From Cristatella mucedo (lineage: Eukaryota > Bryozoa > Phylactolaemata > Cristatellidae), in assembly GCA_009760855.2 (NCBI GenBank), contig WPIO01000085.1, positions 1,453,501 to 1,517,500 of the forward strand: 64,000 nt of DNA. The letters run 5' to 3'. Shown one piece after another: positions 53,768 to 61,034 of the stretch (position 1 is the first letter of the stretch; each line of letters opens with the position of its first letter). The notes beneath the pieces were generated by a model. It did not search any database. It worked only from the letters and a program-made list of their open reading frames with translations, and was not told the DNA's origin. Both the position numbers and the translations under genes were made by a program.

Positions 53768-53971
53768 AATCATATCAACTTAACACAACTCCAAGTAGTA
53801 TGTCAATAAATGAAATGGAGAATAGGGTCACCAGAGTGACGTCATTTTAAATAAATCAGACGACGAGAAACAAGCGAGCGTCAGCGAGATTGTTGATCGG
53901 AAGATGATTTATTTAATTGATGACGTCACTCGATGTGCCCTAGGCGCCATTCCATTCACTTACATACTACT
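53768..53971 (-). repeat. right terminal inverted repeat, itself a hairpin
   Basis: Inverted match of the left terminus. 53794-53971 folds on itself the same way, with TGACGTCA at 53837 and 53921. Its loop carries about 10 extra bases relative to the left one. Confidence 0.9.
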
Positions 53972-54639
53972 AGGTCACCGGGGGCTCTTGGGTAAGGGAA
54001 GTTGGCCGTGCAAGTCGTGGTGTTGGAGGCTCCTGGTCTCGCCGAGTTATGCACGTGGACGGTTGCAGGCGTGCTCCGGCGATGCGGCCACGCACGCAAG
54101 GCGACGAGTACCCCAGCCCGAGCGGAGCTGGACTGCACGCTCGTTGTTACTGCTTGCATATTCCGTGCTCCCCGTGTAGCGAGTTCATGGCCCCCCGTGA
54201 GTTGGCGTCTTTCGGCGGAAGCTCTCGCCTGCGGTAGGAGTCGGCCCCGACTAGCCGAGCAGAGTTACTCAGCTAGCCGGATCTTTTTACGGCGTACGCT
54301 CGTACTGTTGGAACGGTGTCGGTACAACTGCGGGACTGCGGAAGCCGACTGACTAACTGACACGTTTGTTCGCGCTTGCTTCGTCATCTTTCGCCTCTAG
54401 AGTTTACTATGTGTAGGAGGATTCCCCTGTAGGCTTGTTTAGTTCCCCTGCTGTTGTTGGCGCATGCGTTATTATAAAGAGGTCTAACCTGATGGCCGCT
54501 CGTCTTACCCTAGCTCAGCGGCATGGCGAGCGGCGGCGTGGCCTGAGCGTGGCGGGGCTTGGCGGGAAATGGCCTCTGACCCTCGGGAACTCGGCTACAG
54601 GTCGCACTCTATGAAGGATTTTTACGCTTTCAACGCTGC

Positions 54640-54795
54640 GAGAGCTGATTTGAACCGGCGGTTAAGGTGCTCGCCCCAACCAGGGTCGAGGACCGAGTCG
54701 TGGGCTCCGAGTCGGGAACCGAGTGGCACACGTGAAGCGCATGAATAGGGGTTAAGTTATCTTAATGGCGCTACACAAATTAATTATAGTTACAT
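54640..54795 (+). mobile_element. SINE-like unit
   Basis: GATTTGAACCGGCGGTTAAGG, AACCAGGGTCGAGGACC and an end TTAATGGCGCTACACAAAT resemble other tRNA-like/LINE-tailed units here. Low similarity. Confidence 0.35.
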
Positions 54796-54883
54796 GATTT
54801 ACTTATCGTGCCGGATCTTGGCGGACGCGTGACAGCGAAAAGCATAACGCCGATCAGGCCTGAAAAGTCGCAAAGCCAACAGA

Positions 54884-54931
54884 CAGACGGACGGACAGAC
54901 GGACGGACGGACGGACGGACGGACGGACAAA
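54884..54931. repeat. (GACG)n microsatellite
   Basis: GACGGACGGAC repeat followed by GACAGGACAGAC units to about 54975. Confidence 0.9.
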
Positions 54932-55302
54932 CTGGACAGACAGGACAGACAGAGACAGGACCGAGACAGGACAGACGCACACGCGCGCATACGCGTAAGC
55001 GGAGAGCGCGCAGAGTCGCGTTTGCTCGCCGTTACACTTCTCTCGTGCCGGCTGCAGCTTTCGTTCTGCCGATCTTAAACTGCACGGAACTCGTTTCCAC
55101 GACTCCCATGAAACGACGTCTGCTCTTCTGCGGCTGCCGACTGCGGCACATCCTTTCCGCGCCGTTCTGAGCCGCCACTTTCACGCCGCTCTCCTGACCT
55201 TTTGACCCTCCCGACTCAGCCTTTGACCCTACCGACTCGGCCGTGCTTACTTACGACTTTCCTTTTGTTTTCCTTTTGTTCGCCGCCTGAGTCGCGGTGC
55301 GC

Positions 55303-55337
55303 CTCTGCACGGGCGACGTAACGTCGCCCGTGCAGAG
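55303..55337. repeat. perfect 17-bp inverted repeat, 1-nt spacer
   Basis: CTCTGCACGGGCGACGT at 55303-55319 and its exact reverse complement at 55321-55337. Confidence 0.9.
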
Positions 55338-57438
55338 AATCTCAGGCGCTTCCGAGTTCGCCCTTCGAGAACGCTCTTCAGCAGCGGCGGGAAGCGATTT
55401 TTCTCTGAAGCTAAAATCTTCGTGGCTTTGCGTGCAGCTATGGGTCGCGTCGTGTCGTACGTCGTGTCGTACGTACGGCTTTGCGCGGAGCTACAGACGG
55501 AGATGCATCGCGCTACGATATATACTGCCTGCCCGCAGCAGTTCGTCCTAGCAGCAGCAGCAGCAGCAGAAGCGGCTGCAGCGGCAGCAGCCGCCTCCGC
55601 AACGTCCGGCCGTCGCGCACTTCCTCCGCCGCCCAGGTGCTGCTTCCCCATTCGACTCGATAGGAGGAAGGTTCGAGAAGGAGCATGGGCAACAAGAAGA
55701 AGAAGGAGGAGGAGGAGGAAGCAGCAGCCGCAGCGAGGCAGCCGCAGACCAAGCGGCCGCCAGGTGGCGCAGACGGGCGGAGTCCTTCCGCGAGCTGGCG
55801 CGAGCTGGCGTGGACTCCTCGACGCCGTCGGCGAGGGATTTCGGCGGCGGACTTCTTCGGTACCGGCCTGTGGGCTCGTTTGCGTAAGTGGGCGTTCGCA
55901 CAACTCTGGCAGACTGGAGTTTGGCGGATAGACGAAATCGAACGCACTGCAATAATCTAAATGCAATCCATCTGCAATGTATCCGGCTCAAATTTGAGCT
56001 CGGCAACGCCAGTGTTCGGTCGACCTTAGCCTAATTAGAGTGGATCCAGCGGTCATTCGTCGAACCTGGTATATCGTCTCGCATAAACGGGCTCGCGGGC
56101 TCAGCCTTCGACGTAGTCCGTCTGCGATTAGAACCTCGCGCGCGCGCGAGCGTATTCGCAGATATTCTCCGCCGCTGTGGCCTATATTCGCCGCCGCCGT
56201 GCGGCAGTCGGACAGTGGACTTTCAAAGCGACGGCGGCAACGGCGGCGGCGTGCTCTAGCGCGCCCACGTCGACAACTGCTCTCAGTCGGTAGCGCACGG
56301 GCTCGGAAATTTTTAGCGAAAGTATGTTTATTAGTTCGCTGTCGTTTATTTTTTTTGCTTTTTCTTCCTCTTACGGAAAGTTTTCTCCGAGCGCGGAGCG
56401 TTCGCTCGGAGCGCTTTCGCGCTTTCCGCCTCTCGTGCTCGGAAAGTCAGTGCAGCGTTCTCCACTTGCGGGCACGTTGCATCCACTTTTTTTTCGCTGC
56501 TTTCTGCTCTCCGTTTCGGGGGCGGACGGCCAGCGGCGGAAGTGTCGAGTTAGCCTCATTTATACGGCGAACGTCGACGCACTCGGAGGCCGACGCCTCG
56601 AGGCTCTCAGTCCGCGTGTGCCCGGCGGAGGCGGAAGTGACGGCCTGTCGCGTCGCCGCCGCCGCGAAAACTCGCACAGCACGCTCACTGGTTTGAAATA
56701 TTGTCCTAACGCGAGAAGCCCCGTGCAGAGCGGTTTATCTTTCGAGTCCGAAGCGAAGCTCAACGGAACAGGCGCAGCCAGCGGCAGCAGGAGAGGCTGA
56801 GGAGCCGCGATCACGTGACTCGTGCCTAACCAATCAGACCGCAGCCACCGACGGTCTGGCCGTGGTGGAACGCTCCTGAGCGGTTCAAAAACGTCCGCCT
56901 TCGGCGACGCTCTGGCGCTGGGCCACGTCCATTGAGTCGGTGGCTCTCTTGTCGTTTTGATTGACCTTGACCGAAAACTACTCGAGCTTTGGCAGCGAAT
57001 CGGTGGCCGAGTCATCAGGGCGGCGGGACAGGGCCGCCTGGCAGCATTCAGCCCCTCGTGCCAGGGAGGCAGCAACCTGGGCTTCGTGCATTCTTTCACC
57101 CCTTACAACCCCTGCCCCGAACGTCACCGACGGCAAAATGTGGTCCCACTTCCTACCAATCTTTTAGCAGACCACTGAATTCGCGAGGAATGGACGCTGT
57201 GGTTTTGGCGCCGTACTTGTACGTTACTCGCCGGTCTTACTACCCAGTGTAAAAATATCTTGCGAATATTACCCCTACCGGAAAATTGTGGGTGTCTTTC
57301 CCACTGATAAAAATCCCTACTCCGCCTCGGCAGAGCATCTTCAGCTGACGTGGAAGATTCGGCCACTCAGAGATGCCGATCGCTGGCGTATCCCGTTAGC
57401 TCGGCTGTTAAGTAAATTGGAGCTGATTGTCTGTACAG

Positions 57439-57470
57439 TAATAATAATGCACTTGATAAAGCGCCCTCAC
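57439..57470 (-). mobile_element. LINE 3' tip
   Basis: AATAATAATGCACTTGATAAAGCGCCCTCA matches the last 30 bases of the L2-like LINE on the minus strand; the rest is absent. Confidence 0.6.
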
Positions 57471-57584
57471 GTCGACTGTCAGTACTCGTGCGACCGTTAA
57501 TTCTGTCGCGGCGGGTAGTGCTTAATAATAAAAGTGGAGGTGATGGTCCAATTTCACAAAAAAGATTCTCTATTACTGATTAGA

Positions 57585-57636
<52 letters not shown>

Positions 57637-58143
57637 ACAAACTACGCGAACACGATACAGGTGAAGTGAACTCACAGTAGTCACGTGTCTGCACTACACA
57701 CGTTCTACTGTGAGACAGTAGTCACGAGTAGGTCGCACATGCGTCCCAGTTGAAAGCAAGCAAAATAAGGTGCGACGGTCTAATGTCGAAAAGCAAATTA
57801 TCGCCAGAAAGTCATCGACAGAAAGTAAGCTGCTTCAACTAGTCGTACAGAGGAAATATTAAAATCATCAAAGCCGCGACAGTATTTCGCTGCATTGACT
57901 GTTCGTCGTGGCAGACCATTCAGCACAGCTCCAGTCACGCAGGTGCTCGCATTCGGGCCGGTGCTCTCGAGTCGTCGTCTTCTCGCGCTCCCCGCTGAGA
58001 CTTGGCTCATGCTTGGCCTCGCCGCCGCCCGACTTGCTGAATGTCACCGACTGGTCAGCTCCGCAGGGCGCACTGCGCTGCTGGAAGCGGGCCCCAGCTT
58101 ACGTCGGACCTCGCCTGCCAGACTTCGACGACGACGACGCCAA
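57471..58143. other. intergenic DNA with (GA)n
   Basis: (GA)n at 57583-57635. No gene is called. Confidence 0.5.
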
Positions 58144-58344
58144 CTAGTAAGGCTCGGTTTGGTGAGAGCGCAGCACGGCGGTATCGACAACGAACGTAAT
58201 GCCTTCAGCGATAAGGATGGCTTCGTCGTCTACGACTTCCACTATTTCGCCGATCGCGCCTCTTCTTTTGCCTCTAGCGACGACGACCCGCTGACCTGCC
58301 TGGAGCAGAGGAGAGGGGAGGGGCTGAGAGCTGTGGCTCGTCAT
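58144..58344 (-). CDS. small ORF with a KOW-like motif
   Basis: From the ATG at 58344, 66 codons (the frame is open farther upstream to 58599). GQRVVVARGKRRGAIGEIVE matches the KOW pattern (G-x-x-V-x-V-x-x-G-x-x-x-G-x-x-G-x-V) found in NusG/Spt5 and several ribosomal proteins, followed by DDEAILIAEGITFVVDTAVL, a second strand-rich part. It could be an exon of a larger gene, a small protein or coincidence. No splice evidence was evaluated. Confidence 0.3.
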   Translation of the reverse strand: MTSHSSQPLPSPLLQAGQRVVVARGKRRGAIGEIVEVVDDEAILIAEGITFVVDTAVLRSHQTEPY

Positions 58345-59184
58345 CTCGCAATCCCGGCATCCGCTCTCGTCTGCCGGCCGCACGTGACCTAGAAAAGAGA
58401 TCGCCGTTCGAGAGAGAGAGAGAGCCAGCGCCGAGCTTCGGACTACTTCAGTGCGGGCTCCTCGGCCGGCGGCTCTGAGCGCCGCGGGGCTCTCGGAACG
58501 AGGCGCCCGGATGTCGGCTCTCCAGAGCCTATTGCTGACTGCCCAGAGGCCTCCTAGATGTCTGACCTTGACTTGTGCGGCTCCGTGCTTGAGAGCCATG
58601 GCGGAAAAATGGCGTCCGAGAAAGCAGCAAAGCTACCACCGAGCTACCGCAGGGGCGATTGCCTTGTGTTTAAACCGAGTGCTCTATCAATCGTACTTAG
58701 TGGTTTACCTTGCTCAAACCGATGCGCGCCCGGGGCAAGCCCCGGATGTCCGCCCTCAGTGCAAGAGTTTCGATTGGTCGGCCCAGACGCCGAGGCGTGC
58801 TGCCGGGGCTCTCGGAAATCTCAGTCGGTGCAGCGAGGCTTTCAGCAGCACTAAGACAGGCATTTTTGTAAGGTGCCAAATTTTGAAGCGTTTGCAGATC
58901 CCAGAGGCAAACTACATAACATAACATAAATAAAAAAACCTACCCCTTAAGGGATGCATTGCATCGATGCAACAACACGATGCTTTGCCTCCGACCGCAA
59001 GGTCAAGGATGCCAGAGAGTCAATGGCTGTCGTATACCGGCCATATGCCAGTTGTTGTCTCTGTGGAGTACTGTGGCCCCAATAAATATGTCCCTGAGCC
59101 GAATACTGCTTCAAGACTCCCACTTCAATACGCCTCTTCGGTAAACGGGATCTCTTGACTTAACAAGAAATTCATCAGCAGCCA
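58345..59184. other. intergenic DNA
   Basis: A GA run at 58412-58424 and a short AT-rich end. No gene is recognised. Confidence 0.4.
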
Positions 59185-59290
59185 AGGATGGCGGTTAGTG
59201 CCACGAATGCTTCGCTCCGACTTCCCTGGTTCGAATTCTGCCTTTCGCAGGCCACGCTTGAGGCTGATGATAGCTGGGCGGTCACAGATC
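59185..59290 (+). mobile_element. tRNA-like SINE fragment
   Basis: ATGGCGGTTAGTGCCACGAA (A-box-like) and CCCTGGTTCGAATTCTGCC (B box) at tRNA-like spacing. No acceptor stem pairs, so not called a tRNA gene. Confidence 0.45.
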
Positions 59291-59369
59291 CTAACGTTTC
59301 GCTGGGCGAAAGTCGGGAAAGAAAGCTTTGAAAATATTAATGATAATGCTACATTTGTATTGTGCCATC

Positions 59370-59557
59370 GGATAAATTAATCTCTCTGGGCTCTTTACAG
59401 ATGTTGCACAGAAAGCGCGTCTACCGGAAATCGGATGCTACCACCAAATGTTTGGTGGTAGCATCCGCAAGCACCAGGCAAAGTGTAAGCAGGTACGTGC
59501 ACACGAAGGACGAACCACAAAGACCCACCAAATGCGGTCATAAACAATGTGTCTCCG
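59370..59557 (-). mobile_element. LINE 3' region, second subfamily
   Basis: Resembles 21430-21580 (GCATCCGCAAGCACCAGGCA, GTAAGCAGGTACGTGCACAC, ACCCACCAAATGC). It contains the local palindrome at 59433-59466 and abuts a plus-strand LINE. Confidence 0.65.
59433..59466. repeat. perfect 16-bp inverted repeat, 2-nt loop
   Basis: GGATGCTACCACCAAA, TG, TTTGGTGGTAGCATCC. The homologous site in the LINE copy near 21485 lacks the left arm, so the palindrome arose in this copy. Confidence 0.9.
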
Positions 59558-60710
59558 CCCAGTCTCCCTTCTACCATTCCTATCAAAGACACTGGAACGA
59601 GTCGTGGCGGACCAGCTGAACTCGTATATCAAAACCTCACACCTTGCTAGTAAGTTCCAGTCTGGCTTTAGAGCTAATCACTCCACAGAGTCACCATTGC
59701 TTAGGGTATACGACGATCTACTAAGCAATGCAAACATGGGTTTTTTAAAACTAAACGATGATAAAACTTACTAGTTATGGGCAAACCCAGTGTGATTCGC
59801 AAATTGGAAAGGCTGAATCTCAAAATTGGCTTTGCCAGCATATCTCCTGTTAAATCGGCTCGAAATCTAGGTGTCATATTCCAAAACAAATTCTCGTTAG
59901 ACGACCATACCAGCTCCACAGTCAAGTCTGCCTATTTTCAGCTTCATAACATTGCTAAAATTTGGGCTTGTTTAGATAAGGATACCACGTCCAAGTTGGT
60001 CCATCAATTCATGACATCCCGTCTCGACTTCTGCAACTCACTGCTTACTGGCCTACTGCATGTGCGATCAGGCGATTGCAGCTGGTGCAAAACTCTGCAG
60101 CTAGGCTTGTCTGTCGTGAGCGTCGCAGATACCACATCACACCACTTCTCGCCGACCTGCACTGGCTACCAGTCAAGCAACGGATTGAATTCAAGGTTTT
60201 GTTGCTCACTTTTAGGTCACTTCATTCTTTGGCTCCAGCCTATCTCTCAGATATACTACCACATCAGGCCAAGCATCGTACCACCCGCTTTTCGGAATCC
60301 AAAAGTCTACAAATACCTCGTACAAACCTTAAATCCTTTGGAGACCGTGCATTTAGTTCGTATGCTTCCAAAGCCTGGAACTCCCTCCCGACCTGCGTCA
60401 GAACATCCCCTGACCTGACCACATTTAAAAGGAACTTAAAAACACACCTATTTAGGACAGCATTTAGTGGGTCCCTGTGATTCGTCCTTCATGTGCTTAT
60501 GCGTGCTGATACTGTGCATGCTGCCACTAACAACATTTGCATGCTGACCCCGTGCATGTCACCCCTAACCATGTTATTCATTTTTGTTTGTTTATCAAGC
60601 ATGATATTACTCATCATTCAATTGCATTTCACTTTGCAGCAAATATAAAGCGCCTAGAAAGAGATCTCTGAGGGCGCTTCATCAAGTGCATTATTATTAT
60701 TGTTATTAGG
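59558..60710 (+). mobile_element. L2-like LINE with internal deletion
   Basis: Starts in the RT N-part (LERVVADQLNSYIKTSHLASK, GFRANHSTES), jumps at about 59742 from NANMG to FLKLNDDK, omitting the RT catalytic blocks, then runs through the C-terminal part and 3' untranslated region to hairpin and TTATTATTATTG tail. Frameshifts occur near 59773 and 60075. Confidence 0.88.
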
Positions 60711-61034
60711 GTGCGTTTTAAGCTTCTTTTTTAAATGCCATCTTGCCGAATAATGCCATCGGCAAGGGGTGCCACAGGATGTAGTTGACTCACCTGTGTA
60801 ATGCAGGTGCTAAGTAAAAGTGAAGGCTAAGTGATTCGCAGGCCTCATTCATATTGCGACTTTAGAGCCTTGGGCAGCAGTGGGCAATAAAAGATTGTCC
60901 TCAGCAGGATTCTAACGCACGAACACCGCAAGGACGGCTCTCGAGGGTCGGCCCAGGTCGCAAGGTCAAGGTCTCCGGGGGCGGGATCTAGTCTTGCTCG
61001 GACCGCTCGTTTCCGGCTTGTTCTCTCGTCGTCG
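60711..61034. other. 3' flank of the zinc-finger gene
   Basis: No ORF of note. A tRNA/SINE-like GGATTCTAACGCACGAACACCG patch occurs at 60908. No AATAAA was found next to the stop; GCAATAAAAG at 60884-60893 on the plus strand is in the wrong orientation. Confidence 0.4.

Larger units (their letters stand above)
40398..53971. mobile_element. Polinton/Maverick-like DNA-virus element, decayed
   Basis: An AT-rich 13,574-bp block bounded by ~200-bp inverted terminal repeats and by the direct repeat AGGTC (40393-40397 and 53972-53976). Element ends are AG...CT. Recognisable inside are a retroviral-type integrase, an FtsK/HerA-type ATPase, an adenain-like protease, jelly-roll-like, fibre-like and PLA2-like structural candidates, and an HNH-AP2 endonuclease. 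Integrase plus ATPase plus protease is the Polinton signature. No DNA polymerase B was found. Nearly every gene has stops or frameshifts, and three host LINEs sit inside, so it is an old, inactive copy. Genes are on both strands and tightly packed. Confidence 0.88.
53977..57435. other. GC-rich host DNA
   Basis: Composition changes sharply at the element end. Open frames at 54000-57100 overlap on both strands without domain motifs. It contains a SINE-like unit (54640-54795), a GACG repeat and a short palindrome, listed separately. No gene is called. Confidence 0.4.

Noticed and set aside
40398-53971. Reassigned TGA codon in the virus-like element
   Set aside because: Several TGAs fall inside conserved blocks, but TAA, TAG and frameshifts are equally present, which indicates pseudogenisation rather than a variant code.
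40398-53971. Bacterial or phage contamination
   Set aside because: Phage-like fibre and HNH motifs occur, but the block has host LINE insertions with target-site duplications and a flanking direct repeat in host DNA, so it is a resident eukaryotic element.
56040-57099. Overlapping ORFs of 150-220 codons
   Set aside because: No recognisable domain, start context or codon signal; equal-length frames occur on both strands.
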